A stretch of 64,000 nucleotides of DNA from Flagellimonas beolgyonensis (GCF_003992615.1 NZ_RZMY01000006.1:186001-250000), one strand, 5' to 3'; counted from the stretch's first letter, positions 17,843 through 27,552 are shown. Program-made: numbers and translations. The notes: generated from the sequence alone by a model not told the origin.

Positions 17843-19293
17843 TAAAATTGAAAGTAAATAAACGACCTATCCATTCCACTATCATAGAACAAAAGTAGCC
17901 CAAAGAACAGCATTATATAAACGAACAACCGGACCATCCTGTTTTTGAACGGAACTGGTAATCTTTCGTTCTCATGGATCAGATATTCATAAATGACAAA
18001 TACAATGAGCAAAACATAAAAATCGATCATCCTATACCCCATGGGGTGCTGGTACGACGCAAATGAAAAATCACCGAACAAACGTAGAATATAGGACAAG
18101 GCATCCGATATGGTCTGTGCCCTGAAGAATATCCAAGTTATACTCACCAGAATAAAGGTCAGTACAATTTTCCCAACTTCACCCAACCTGGGGATAAGTG
18201 CCTTGGAACCCAATGATTTATTGACATACAAACGATTTTTACCCATTACCAATAAGGGAATAAAAAGCAGCGCGTGTAAAGCGCCCCACGCAATAAAGGT
18301 CCAATTGGCACCATGCCAAAACCCGCTGACAACAAAAATGATGAATACATTTCTGATGGTTTTCTGCATGCCATACTTTGATCCACCCAAGGGTATGTAG
18401 AGATAATCCCTGAACCAAGTGGAAAGTGAAATGTGCCATCTTCTCCAAAATTCTGCAATGTTCCTTGAAAAATAAGGAAACTTAAAATTGGACATAAGCT
18501 CTATTCCAAAAAGTTTTGAAGTACCAATGGCGATATCTGAATAACCTGAAAAATCCCCATAGATCTGGAAGCCAAAAAATATTGCTCCCAAGGCAAGGGT
18601 TGAGGATGGGTAATCCGCGGCATTGGTAAAAATATCGTCCACAATGGGAGCCAAGGAATCCGCAATGGCAACTTTTTTGAACAAGCCCCATAACATCAAT
18701 TTTAGGCCATCGGTTGCTTGGCGATAATCAAAATTTCTTTTTCCTGTGATTTGCGGCAATAGGTTGGATGCCCGCTCAATAGGACCGGCCACCAATTGAG
18801 GAAAAAAGCTCACAAAAGCAGCAAAGGCCACAAAATCCTTGGTAGGTTTCAATTGTCCCTTGTAAATATCAAGAGAATATGACAGTGTTTGGAAAGTATA
18901 AAATGAAATACCTACTGGCAGGATAATATTGAGGGTCCAAACATTATCTATGTGGTGCCCGAAAAAGGAAAAGGCTTCAACAAAGGAATCAACAAAAAAG
19001 TTGTAGTACTTAAAGAAGCCCAGAAGACCCAGATTACAGATTAAACTTATCCAAAGATATACACGTTTTCTATGCCGATCGGTACTTTTGGCCATTCCAA
19101 GCCCAACTGCATAATCCACCACAGTTGAAAAAAGAATCAGGGATAGAAATCGATAATCCCACCAGCCGTAAAAAACATAACTGGCTACCAATAGCAAAAG
19201 ATTTTGGAGTTTAAGGGACCTTTTGTTCAGAAACCAATAGGCAACATATACTATTGGCAAGAAAATAAAAAACTCCAACGAGTTGAACAACAT
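17842..19293 (-). CDS. MBOAT family O-acyltransferase (AlgI-like)
   Basis: A 483-residue polytopic membrane protein with about ten or more helices and the MBOAT signatures WRRWHISLSTWFRDYLYIPL (His287) and SGFWHGANWTF with the presumed catalytic His327. AlgI-like enzymes carry acetyl groups from cytoplasmic acetyl-CoA across the inner membrane to a periplasmic partner. The start at 19293 (MLFNSLEFFIFLP) is chosen over an in-frame start 54 bases upstream because it begins at the first membrane helix and avoids overlapping the carbamoyltransferase. It forms a pair with the SGNH gene that follows. Confidence 0.92.
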   Translation of the reverse strand: MLFNSLEFFIFLPIVYVAYWFLNKRSLKLQNLLLLVASYVFYGWWDYRFLSLILFSTVVDYAVGLGMAKSTDRHRKRVYLWISLICNLGLLGFFKYYNFFVDSFVEAFSFFGHHIDNVWTLNIILPVGISFYTFQTLSYSLDIYKGQLKPTKDFVAFAAFVSFFPQLVAGPIERASNLLPQITGKRNFDYRQATDGLKLMLWGLFKKVAIADSLAPIVDDIFTNAADYPSSTLALGAIFFGFQIYGDFSGYSDIAIGTSKLFGIELMSNFKFPYFSRNIAEFWRRWHISLSTWFRDYLYIPLGGSKYGMQKTIRNVFIIFVVSGFWHGANWTFIAWGALHALLFIPLLVMGKNRLYVNKSLGSKALIPRLGEVGKIVLTFILVSITWIFFRAQTISDALSYILRLFGDFSFASYQHPMGYRMIDFYVLLIVFVIYEYLIHENERLPVPFKNRMVRLFVYIMLFFGLLLFYDSGMDRSFIYFQF

Positions 19294-19309
19294 AGACTTA
19301 TAATAATAG

Positions 19310-21016
19310 TTATTTGGATAAAACGTAATTTCCGATGACGAGGGCATCGAGTCCGGTCGACCAGAAACACCTTATGGCATCCTTCGGGGACTCCACAACT
19401 GGCTCACCCTGAATGTTAAAGCTCGTATTCAGTACAACGGGCACTCCGGTCTTTGATCCAAGTTTTTCAATTACTTCATAATATCTGGGGTGTAGTTCTT
19501 TTCGGACCGTTTGCAATCGTGCACTTCCATCTACGTGTGTAACGGCAGGAATAACGCTTTGTTTTTCTTCAAGCACATTGCACACCTTTAGCATAAACGG
19601 CGCCTCAACCTCAAGATCAAAAAAATCATCCTTGGCCTCCACAATTGCTGAAGGAGCAAAAGGCCTATAGGCCTCCCTAAACTTCACTTCTGCATTTATC
19701 TTATCTTTCATATCAGGAAAAGCAGGGTTTGCCAATATGCTCCTGCTTCCCAAGGCTCTAGGCCCTACTTCCATTTTTCCTTGAAACCATCCAATTATTT
19801 TTCCGTGCTGTAAAAGCTCTGCTGCCTTATCACAAATATCCTCCACATACTCATATTTCAATTTGGCACCATCTAAAACAGCTTTTATTTCTTCGTTGGT
19901 ATATGATGTTCCTAAATAAGGATTGTCATGAACAAAATTTCTTGGATTGTTCAATATCCCATTATACACGTAATATGCAGCTCCAAGAGCAGTTCCATTA
20001 TCACCTGCCGCCGGCATTACGTAAACATCCTTGAACTTGCTTTCTCGAACAATCCTTCCATTCATTACACTATTAAGGGATACACCACCAGCAATGACTA
20101 AGTAATCCTCCTTCGTTTGTTCATATAAGATATCGCAAATTTCCAGAACCTTGTTTTCCAAGACCCTCTGAAAAGCTGCCGCAACATCTTGATGCCTTTG
20201 TGTAAACTTCTCATCCGGTTTACGGGCGGGTCCAAAAATCTCCTCAAATTTATCGGAGTACCTTTTGGTAGCTAAATATTGAAAGTTAAAATAGCTCAAG
20301 TCCAACTCAAACCTTCCCTTGGAATCCACACTGATTATCTTGTTAACTTCATCCAAATAAGTGTCAGGATTTCCCATAGGCGCCAATCCCATGGTTTTGC
20401 CTTCATCATAATTGGGCTTGAATCCACAAAATTGGGTAACAGCTTCATAAAATGAACCCAAGGAGTGTGGAAAAAAATTCTCGCTAATTTTAGTAATCTG
20501 ATTATCCTTTCCGTGTCCTATCCAAGTAGTGGCCCATTCACCCGAACCGTCTATGCCCAATAAGGCAGCACTTTTATAGGGCGAAATTAAAAATGAACCG
20601 GCAACATGGGTCAAATGATGTTCAATAAAATAAACCTTTGGTTTTTTGTTGCTTTTTCTCCAGTTCTCATTATACCAAGCCCAAAAGTTTCGTTGCATCA
20701 AATAAGTATGTCCCACATGATGACCAACAAAACGCATCAAATTTTTGGATTTGAGTAATCCCAAAAAATAGGAAAGCACATAAATCACTTTATTGAACCA
20801 ATTGTGCTTCGGTTTAATGGAAACAGCAATATAATCTACATCCTCAAAGGATAAACCTGCATCTTTTAAACATCTTTGGGCAGATAGTTTGGGAAATTCC
20901 CTTGTGTGCTTGTCCCTGTTTAAACGTTCCTCCTCAATTGCGGATTTAAGTTGACCATTCTCTACAATACATGCAGAGGAGTCATGGAAAAAATAATTTA
21001 ATCCAAGTATGACCAT
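19310..21016 (-). CDS. carbamoyltransferase, NodU/TobZ family
   Basis: A 568-residue O-carbamoyltransferase. The N-terminal Kae1-like domain has FFHDSSACIVENGQ, conserved histidine motifs HHVGH and HHLTHVAG, and DGSGEWATT. The C-terminal carbamoyltransferase domain has GPRALGSRSILANP and LNTSFNIQGEPVV. The family makes carbamoyl-adenylate from carbamoyl phosphate and ATP and transfers the carbamoyl group to a hydroxyl, as on Nod factors or tobramycin. The start MVILGLNYFFHDSS at 21016 is chosen because the conserved domain begins there; a 48-residue upstream extension looks like translated leader and would overlap the OmpA stop. It heads the decoration block. Confidence 0.9.
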   Translation of the reverse strand: MVILGLNYFFHDSSACIVENGQLKSAIEEERLNRDKHTREFPKLSAQRCLKDAGLSFEDVDYIAVSIKPKHNWFNKVIYVLSYFLGLLKSKNLMRFVGHHVGHTYLMQRNFWAWYNENWRKSNKKPKVYFIEHHLTHVAGSFLISPYKSAALLGIDGSGEWATTWIGHGKDNQITKISENFFPHSLGSFYEAVTQFCGFKPNYDEGKTMGLAPMGNPDTYLDEVNKIISVDSKGRFELDLSYFNFQYLATKRYSDKFEEIFGPARKPDEKFTQRHQDVAAAFQRVLENKVLEICDILYEQTKEDYLVIAGGVSLNSVMNGRIVRESKFKDVYVMPAAGDNGTALGAAYYVYNGILNNPRNFVHDNPYLGTSYTNEEIKAVLDGAKLKYEYVEDICDKAAELLQHGKIIGWFQGKMEVGPRALGSRSILANPAFPDMKDKINAEVKFREAYRPFAPSAIVEAKDDFFDLEVEAPFMLKVCNVLEEKQSVIPAVTHVDGSARLQTVRKELHPRYYEVIEKLGSKTGVPVVLNTSFNIQGEPVVESPKDAIRCFWSTGLDALVIGNYVLSK

Positions 21017-21146
21017 GTTATCATCAATTTGTTTAAGGGGGACTGCTTTTAGGTTTTGGTTGTTTGATCGTTGAAAATAAACCCTTAATTCTTTATTATT
21101 CCAGATACTCGTTAAAAATGACTTTTTATCGATAAGGGACTTGCAT

Positions 21147-22316
21147 TTAGTATTGCTCAATTACAAACTCTGACCTTCTGTTCTGGGCGTGTTTGTCCTC
21201 TGTACAATAAATCCCATCCTTACATTCGTTTACCAATCTGGTTTCACCAAATGCTTCATGGTTTATCCTATCCTCAGAAATCCCTTTGGAAAGTACATAT
21301 TCCACAGTTCTTTCAGCCCTTCGCTCCGATAACCATTGGTTGTATTTTTCTGCCCCCCTGGAGTCCGTATGGGCCGTGACCTTAATCATAAGGCTGGGCT
21401 CACTTTCCATAATGGCAACTAACTCATCTAACAATTCTTTGTCCTGATTTGTTAAGTAGGAAGAATTCAACTTAAAGTACACATTGCCCAAATTACTGAT
21501 CTGGGTCTGGAGTTTTGCACGACGGGCTTCTTCCGCATCTTTCTTGGCTTTTTCGGCAGCTGCCATTTCAACGGCTTCTTTTTCTTTTTGTAGGCGCTCG
21601 GCCAATAATCGGGCCTCCTCTTCAGCCTTTGCAATGGAATCCTGATTACGCTGTTGCTCCTTTTCCATTTCTTGCAACAAGGCCAGTTTTTCCTGTCCCT
21701 TTCTAGAAAGTCCTTTTTCTACCTCGAACCTATAGGCTACACCGAGGGCGTGCTGTATGTGATTGGATGCATTTTCGGTATCCATGGCCCATTTACCGGT
21801 AGAACTCAAATCCAATCCCCAATGGTCGGAAAACCATGTTCTGAAACCAATAATGGCATTGTAGGTTCCCCTGCCTTGATTATTGGCATCGGTATAGCCT
21901 GCTCCAATTCCAATATAAGGATCAAAGAATCCTGTTTCGCCCAGAATCATATTCAAATCATAGCTTACCCTAAAATCAAGTGCCCAATAATCAATATCTT
22001 CTGGGTTTACGTTGCCATCAATTATTTTGCCTTCTTTGTATTTGTTGTAACTACCTATGGCTTCCAATCCAAGACCGTTTTTGAAATAACGGCCCACACT
22101 CACCCTTGATGGATAAGGTACCATGTTCCAACCTTCGCTCAGATCAAAAAGCTCGCCGAACTCATCACCGGAATCATCCACAATGTTGGTTCCGAGGGTT
22201 ACCAACCAGTAGCTTTGCACGATACTGTCTTTTTTGGTCATTTCCACCTCCTGGGCGAAAACGGATGTCGATAAAATAACTGTGATTGCCAATAAGGCGA
22301 GTCTTGAAATTTTCAT
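21147..22316 (-). CDS. OmpA family outer membrane protein
   Basis: A 389-residue exported protein. A signal peptide (about 1-21, ending FAQ) is followed by an N-terminal eight-strand-like barrel to about 185, an Ala/Glu/Lys-rich coiled-coil at about 195-270, and a C-terminal OmpA domain. The peptidoglycan-binding core VTAHTDSRG...NQWLSERRA is present. It should tether the outer membrane to peptidoglycan. A good promoter element lies just upstream (22343-22350), so it is probably transcribed on its own, with possible read-through into the carbamoyltransferase. Confidence 0.92.
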   Translation of the reverse strand: MKISRLALLAITVILSTSVFAQEVEMTKKDSIVQSYWLVTLGTNIVDDSGDEFGELFDLSEGWNMVPYPSRVSVGRYFKNGLGLEAIGSYNKYKEGKIIDGNVNPEDIDYWALDFRVSYDLNMILGETGFFDPYIGIGAGYTDANNQGRGTYNAIIGFRTWFSDHWGLDLSSTGKWAMDTENASNHIQHALGVAYRFEVEKGLSRKGQEKLALLQEMEKEQQRNQDSIAKAEEEARLLAERLQKEKEAVEMAAAEKAKKDAEEARRAKLQTQISNLGNVYFKLNSSYLTNQDKELLDELVAIMESEPSLMIKVTAHTDSRGAEKYNQWLSERRAERTVEYVLSKGISEDRINHEAFGETRLVNECKDGIYCTEDKHAQNRRSEFVIEQY

Positions 22317-22342
22317 GGTATTCGATTTGAGGATTTCGACTA

Positions 22343-22350
22343 CAAAGTTA
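22343..22350 (-). promoter_or_regulatory. Bacteroidota-type -7 promoter element for the OmpA gene
   Basis: On the minus strand the sequence reads TAACTTTG, a perfect match to the Bacteroidota -7 consensus TAnnTTTG, ending 26 bases before the OmpA start codon. No clear -33 TTG was found at the usual spacing. Confidence 0.5.
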
Positions 22351-22430
22351 TTTCAACCTTTTTAAAAGCTAAACTTTGCACTTTCAAGTGCGATATTATT
22401 CGACAAGTAGCAACAGGAAAAATTACAAAC

Positions 22431-22892
22431 CTATTCTTCAATGGGTTGGAAAGAAACCGAGGTATCGATAATCGGCAATTTGTATAGATAAAAGGGATAG
22501 GTGGTCGATCCGGACAATTCTGTTTTGGCTGATTTCACCTCTTTGGATTCCACCGCAATCACCGTCTCATCATCCGACTCTTTAAGTACGGACAGTAGTA
22601 AATTCCTTTGCGTTTTTTGCTCACCCAAGCAGACCAGAACCACCATATCTTTTGAAAAATCCACGTCGGGAACGGGAAGACCCGGTTTTCGTGTTTTGTT
22701 GATTTCCGTATAAATTTTCCGCAACGATTTTACATCTCGGACCACTTGCGTATCAAAAGAAAGAAAGGGGCCCATTTCCTGATGTTCAATCAATTCCAAG
22801 CCATCAATTTCCTTTCCCATAGGTTTAATTTCCTTTTGTGCCCTGCAAGAGGATAAGGTTACCAAAACGATCAAAAAAAACCATTTCATCAT
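22431..22892 (-). CDS. small lipoprotein of unknown function
   Basis: A 153-residue protein with a lipoprotein signal: a short hydrophobic stretch followed by the lipobox LSSC. I do not recognise the family. The mature part is hydrophilic, with a central beta-alpha pattern (DMVVLVCLGEQKTQRNLLL) and an acidic C-terminus. The ATG at 22892 overlaps the bshA stop (TGATG), so it is translationally coupled to bshA; a second ATG follows directly. Probably anchored in the inner leaflet of the outer membrane or exported further. Confidence 0.7.
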   Translation of the reverse strand: MMKWFFLIVLVTLSSCRAQKEIKPMGKEIDGLELIEHQEMGPFLSFDTQVVRDVKSLRKIYTEINKTRKPGLPVPDVDFSKDMVVLVCLGEQKTQRNLLLSVLKESDDETVIAVESKEVKSAKTELSGSTTYPFYLYKLPIIDTSVSFQPIEE

Positions 22893-24034
22893 CAAAAAGT
22901 ATTCTTAAACCTGGATTTGTACGCCTTATCATAAATTTCTTCGTACATGGGCAATATATGTACAATATCGAACTTGGATGCTACCTTGAACGCATTTTCC
23001 TTGAACTTCTCCAAAATCGCATCGTCCCTCAAGATTTCGATGGCCTTTCGCGCCATGGTTTCCACATCACCAACCGGAGCCATATAGCCCGATACTCCAT
23101 CAATGTTCACTTCAGGAATGCCACCCGTGTTACTGGAGATAACGGCCACCTTATTGATCATGGCTTCCAATGCGGCCAATCCGAAGCTTTCCGTTTCCGA
23201 TGGCAACAAAAAGAGATCGGAAAAACAAAGGATGCGGTCAATTTCGGTACTGTTCCCCAAAAACAATACTTTATCCTTCAAGCCCAGGTCATCACACAAT
23301 TGTTCAGCTTTTTCCTTTTCCGGACCTTCACCGACCATAACCAATTTTGCCGGGACTTCCTTCTGGATTTGGTGAAATACCTTGATCACATCGGGAATCC
23401 GTTTTACCTTCCTAAAATTGGAGATATGGGTTATAATCCGCTCCTCCGGTTTTGCCATCATAGATCGTTGGCAGTCCGTATACACGTTTCGGTATTTGGA
23501 GATTTCAATAAAATTGGGAATTACCTCAATTTCTTTTTCAATATCGAAAAGTTCCAGAGTACTTTGTTTCAATGCCTCCGAAACCGATGTAACAACATCC
23601 GATTTATTGATACTGAAGGTAACCGCAGGTTTATAAAAGGGGTGTTTGCCCACCAAAGTGATGTCCGTTCCGTGTAAGGTGGTGATCATTGGAATGAAAA
23701 TCCCGGACTCTTGCAACATCTTTTTGGCCATGTACCCGGCATAAGCATGGGGAATGGCATAGTGCACATGAAGCACCTCTATATCGTAAAGTTTGACGGT
23801 ATCCACCAATTTACTGGAAAGCGCAAGCTCATAAGGCTGATAATGGAACAACGGATATTCGGGAACGTGAACCTCATGAAAATGAATGTTGTTGCCCAAC
23901 AACTCCAACCGAACCGGCTGCCGATAGGTAATAAAGTGGACCTCATGTCCCCTGCCCGCAAGGGCTATACCCAATTCTGTGGCCACAACACCACTACCTC
24001 CAAAGGTTGGGTAACATACAATTGCAATCTTCAT
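22892..24034 (-). CDS. bshA: N-acetyl-alpha-D-glucosaminyl L-malate synthase BshA
   Basis: A 380-residue GT4 enzyme matching BshA, which joins GlcNAc from UDP-GlcNAc to L-malate, the first step of bacillithiol synthesis in the cytoplasm. The N-terminus KIAIVCYPTFGGSGVVATEL, HVHYAIPHA, TTLHGTDITLVG and NFIEISKY are hallmark BshA segments. The donor loop is SETESFGLAALEAM. Bacteroidota use bacillithiol as low-molecular-weight thiol, so its presence is expected. It follows the GH3/beta-lactamase gene by 29 bases. bshB and bshC are not in the window. Confidence 0.95.
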   Translation of the reverse strand: MKIAIVCYPTFGGSGVVATELGIALAGRGHEVHFITYRQPVRLELLGNNIHFHEVHVPEYPLFHYQPYELALSSKLVDTVKLYDIEVLHVHYAIPHAYAGYMAKKMLQESGIFIPMITTLHGTDITLVGKHPFYKPAVTFSINKSDVVTSVSEALKQSTLELFDIEKEIEVIPNFIEISKYRNVYTDCQRSMMAKPEERIITHISNFRKVKRIPDVIKVFHQIQKEVPAKLVMVGEGPEKEKAEQLCDDLGLKDKVLFLGNSTEIDRILCFSDLFLLPSETESFGLAALEAMINKVAVISSNTGGIPEVNIDGVSGYMAPVGDVETMARKAIEILRDDAILEKFKENAFKVASKFDIVHILPMYEEIYDKAYKSRFKNTF

Positions 24035-24063
24035 AAAAACAAATCTAAGGCAATATTCAATGC

Positions 24064-26976
24064 CTACCGTATAATGGAATCATAAATTGCCTGTTGGATC
24101 CGTGTTCGTAAACCGGACTTGATCAACAGGTTATTTGTGGCTGACGGATAAGTTCTATTGGATAGAAATACATACACAATTTCTTCATCCGGGTCGGCCC
24201 AGGTAAATGTTCCTGTAAAACCACTGTGCCCAAAACTCTTTCTCGAAACACAGCCACAGGTCGGTCCTGTATCCTCCAACTGTGGTTTATCAAATCCCAC
24301 GCCCCTACGCACATTATTATTACAAAAATAGCAGGTATTGAATTTTCGGATGGTGCGTTCATTCAAAAAACGCTCTCCCCCGTAATAGCCTCCCTGCAAA
24401 TACATTTGCATGATCTTTGCCACTTCATTGGCCGTACTGAACAGTCCGGCATGGCCTCCTACTCCACCTTGCATGGCCGCTCCCATATCATGCACATAGC
24501 CCTGAACGGTCTGGTATCGATAATAGTCGTCCTCCTCAGTCGGAACTATCTCATCCTTGTCAAATTTTCTTAATGGATTATACAATGTTCGCTGCAGTCC
24601 CATAGGTATAAAAAGGAATTCATCAATCAAAACGTCAATGGATTTTTGATAGGTGCTCTCTATATATTCCTTGAAAACGTAATAGCCCACATCGCTGTAC
24701 CGATAACGGTTCGATTTTAAACTTTGCCGGCCAATACGATTGTATATGGAATCCTTATACGAACGGGTGAGATACAATTGCTCTGCTACCTTATACGGAA
24801 ATGCTTCCGAAGGATTGTTTCTATAAAATTCGTTTGACGGCTTTCTATCTTTGTTCAAGGTGTCCAAGTAAAAAGCGATCCAAGAGGGTAATCTGCCATA
24901 ATGGGACAGTGCTTTTAACACGGTTACATCCTTTAACTCCGTATCGGCATATTCTGGTATCAAATCCTTGAAGGTATCGTTCAAACTGATCCTGCCCTCT
25001 TCCTCCATCTTCATGATCATAGGCAGTGTTGACAATATCTTTGTCAACGACGCCAAATCGTAAATGGACGAATCTGTGATTTGCTTGTTTGAATCATAGG
25101 TGGGCTTTCCAAAGTTTTTGTCATAGATGACCTTGCCTCTTCTGGCCACCAAAACCTGTGCCCCGGGAAACATCAAGGAATCAAGCCCATCCTGTACCAA
25201 AGAATCCACCGCGGCCAAAAGCATTGAACTCATTCCCACCCTTTCCGGAATGCTATAGCCCAAACGTTGAATGGGCTTTAAGGCAATACCTGTTCCTACG
25301 GGAAACTCGGCATGGGCGGAAACAGGTAGCTTACCGCTAGCGCCAATGGCCCCAAAAATCAATTCCGCCGCCTTTTCTTGGGCAATGTCACTGTTTTGGT
25401 AAGCCATGACCACACCGTCAATGGCATCAAAATTTGCCACATCCAAAAGCGCATAGGGCTTGGCAAATACCGTTAAAATGGTATTGCTCGTCCGTAAACG
25501 CGCAATCTCCTCCAACCAATACAATTCCGTCTGCGTGAATTTAAAGTCCTTCCAAGGGCTGGTTTTGTCCTTATGGAACCCAATAATGACCAGGTTAAAA
25601 TTCGCCAATTGGTCCCGATAGCCTGCAATATCCTTTGCACTGATCGGCGTGACTTCGGCATATTTGTTCAATGTTTTTATAAATGCGTCCCCAGGTGCAT
25701 CCCCAAAATGCACGTAGGCCATTTTTTTGATGTCCAGCTTTTTGATGGGCATGAGCGCAAAATTGTTTTTTACAACGGTAAGCGCTCCCTCCATCGCTGC
25801 TTCATGGATAACCTCGTTTTCAATGGAATTTAGGTCTTCATACAAGTTTTCAAGGGGTACGGGTTGATAATTGTTCAACCCTGCCTTGTACTTAGCCATC
25901 AATATTTTCTTTACGGAAAACGCCAAGCGTTCCTCGGATATGATTCCTGAATTATAGGCCTCCATCAATTTTTCATTGGCCTTGGCCACGTTCTGGGGCA
26001 TCAACAGCAAATCATTACCGGCCAAAAATGCTTCCAGTTCCACCTCTCCTTCTGGCACAAATTCGGATACCGCTTTCATATTAAGGGCATCCGTAACTAC
26101 CAACCCCTTAAATCCCAATTCGTTTTGAAGCAAATCGGTTACTATCGACCTGGACAACGTAGATGGATAACCTTCCCTGCTTTCCAAACTGGGCACATTC
26201 AGATGGGCTACCATCACAGAACTCAAACCGTGTGCAATAGCTTTTTTAAAAGGTAATAGCTCAATGGAATCCAATTCTTCCTTAAACCCTTCTATTACCG
26301 GTAAAGCCTTGTGTGAATCTGTCGCCGTATTGCCATGTCCGGGAAAATGTTTGCCACTGGACATGACTCCCTCAGCTTCCATTCCCGTTAAAAAAGCAAT
26401 ACCATTTTTGGCGACCTTTTTGGGATCTTCTCCAAAGGAACGGTTTCCGATTATCGGATTTCTGGGATTGTTGTTCACATCCAGATCGGGAGCAAAATTG
26501 ATATGCACCCCCAATCGTTTGGCATGCTTCCCTATTTGGTTTCCAATGTTCCGGACCAGATTGCTATCCTGTATGGCACCCAAGGTCATGTTCCAGGGAA
26601 AGGCATAGGTTGAATCCAAACGCATGGCCAAGCCCCATTCGGCATCCGTTCCAATCAACAAGGGAATTTTGGCTTCCGATTGAAAACTATTGGTCATTTG
26701 GGCCTGTTTTACCGGGCTACCCGATAAAAATATGACCCCGCCCAAACCTTGCTCCCGAACCAAGGTTTTAATTTTATCACTTGCGGATTTATCCTGGTTT
26801 GAGGCTATACTTACCATAAACAACTGGCCGATGCGTTCCTGCAACGACATGTTGTTGTACTGGTTTTCCACCCATGCCATTTGGGCCACAGAATCCTTGA
26901 CAATCAATGGATTGTTTTGACCAAATGTTTGTAAACCAATGAAAATTAAAAGGGAAAAATAGAGGTTTATCCGCAT
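24064..26976 (-). CDS. fusion of GH3 beta-N-acetylglucosaminidase (NagZ-like) and serine beta-lactamase-like domain
   Basis: A 970-residue exported two-part enzyme. After the signal peptide (ending near FGQ), the GH3 domain spans about 35-395, with the NagZ loop KHFPGHGNTATDSH (209-222, catalytic Asp/His) and nucleophile Asp296 in VVTDALNMKAV. A GH3 C-terminal domain runs to about 560. The beta-lactamase-like domain, about 585-960, has Ser643-Leu-Thr-Lys646 and the YSD triad. It probably cuts muropeptide GlcNAc-anhMurNAc bonds in the periplasm and hydrolyses a peptide or ester. The start MRINLYFSLLIF is chosen because the signal peptide begins there; an upstream in-frame extension overlaps the previous gene. 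Confidence 0.9.
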   Translation of the reverse strand: MRINLYFSLLIFIGLQTFGQNNPLIVKDSVAQMAWVENQYNNMSLQERIGQLFMVSIASNQDKSASDKIKTLVREQGLGGVIFLSGSPVKQAQMTNSFQSEAKIPLLIGTDAEWGLAMRLDSTYAFPWNMTLGAIQDSNLVRNIGNQIGKHAKRLGVHINFAPDLDVNNNPRNPIIGNRSFGEDPKKVAKNGIAFLTGMEAEGVMSSGKHFPGHGNTATDSHKALPVIEGFKEELDSIELLPFKKAIAHGLSSVMVAHLNVPSLESREGYPSTLSRSIVTDLLQNELGFKGLVVTDALNMKAVSEFVPEGEVELEAFLAGNDLLLMPQNVAKANEKLMEAYNSGIISEERLAFSVKKILMAKYKAGLNNYQPVPLENLYEDLNSIENEVIHEAAMEGALTVVKNNFALMPIKKLDIKKMAYVHFGDAPGDAFIKTLNKYAEVTPISAKDIAGYRDQLANFNLVIIGFHKDKTSPWKDFKFTQTELYWLEEIARLRTSNTILTVFAKPYALLDVANFDAIDGVVMAYQNSDIAQEKAAELIFGAIGASGKLPVSAHAEFPVGTGIALKPIQRLGYSIPERVGMSSMLLAAVDSLVQDGLDSLMFPGAQVLVARRGKVIYDKNFGKPTYDSNKQITDSSIYDLASLTKILSTLPMIMKMEEEGRISLNDTFKDLIPEYADTELKDVTVLKALSHYGRLPSWIAFYLDTLNKDRKPSNEFYRNNPSEAFPYKVAEQLYLTRSYKDSIYNRIGRQSLKSNRYRYSDVGYYVFKEYIESTYQKSIDVLIDEFLFIPMGLQRTLYNPLRKFDKDEIVPTEEDDYYRYQTVQGYVHDMGAAMQGGVGGHAGLFSTANEVAKIMQMYLQGGYYGGERFLNERTIRKFNTCYFCNNNVRRGVGFDKPQLEDTGPTCGCVSRKSFGHSGFTGTFTWADPDEEIVYVFLSNRTYPSATNNLLIKSGLRTRIQQAIYDSIIR

Positions 26977-27068
26977 AAATATCTTGTCTAGGACATGAAC
27001 TTTATAGGGATAAAAATATTGCATTTCATCGAAGAATGCACGGAAATTAAGATAAATTAAGCATCTTC

Positions 27069-27551
27069 CTAGACAAAACGCGAGTGCCAACTTTCACTTG
27101 CAGGCACTTCCCAACTGTCTAAATATTCCTGCTTGGTCGTGACCAAGTTGTTGAAAACTATGGTATTGGGAGAAACAGCCTTCTCTTTCGCCATTTTTTT
27201 GAAATCCTGTAACGACTTGTAGGCCACATATTCTCCCTGTTTAAAGGATACGTTCATGCGATCCAAAAGTTCCACTTGGAACCTTTGCTCCAAACCTTGG
27301 ATAAAATGTACAGAGGCATCTATAGAACAACCTGATGCACTGGCATTGCTTTGGTCTAAGCCAATGACAATGAATCGATTGTATTTAATCTCGAATCCGG
27401 CATGTAAATCGCTCCCATGGGCGGTCCATTGCTTTAAGAACTCGGTCAGGCTTTGCTCCAATTCCTGCAACTCACCTTCGGAGAAACCCCTATTGGACTG
27501 ATAGATCCAGATTCGACTGTGATCGGGCAATTCGTTAAAATCAACTAACAT
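27069..27551 (-). CDS. conserved hypothetical protein (family often labelled ABC transporter ATPase)
   Basis: A 160-residue cytoplasmic protein with no signal peptide. It begins MLVDFNELPDHSRIWIYQS, followed by a C-terminal half with DFKKMAKEKAVSPNTIVFN. This short Bacteroidota family is often named ABC transporter ATPase in databases, as far as I recall, but I see no Walker A (GxxxxGK), Walker B or ABC signature, so that name is unsupported. It starts one base after the Fe-S protein gene ends, in the same operon. Function unknown. Confidence 0.75.
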   Translation of the reverse strand: MLVDFNELPDHSRIWIYQSNRGFSEGELQELEQSLTEFLKQWTAHGSDLHAGFEIKYNRFIVIGLDQSNASASGCSIDASVHFIQGLEQRFQVELLDRMNVSFKQGEYVAYKSLQDFKKMAKEKAVSPNTIVFNNLVTTKQEYLDSWEVPASESWHSRFV

Positions 27552-27552
27552 A

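Noticed and set aside
21017..21160. Longer N-terminus for the carbamoyltransferase
   Set aside because: The 48 extra residues have no family similarity, are not placed before a signal peptide and would overlap the OmpA stop.
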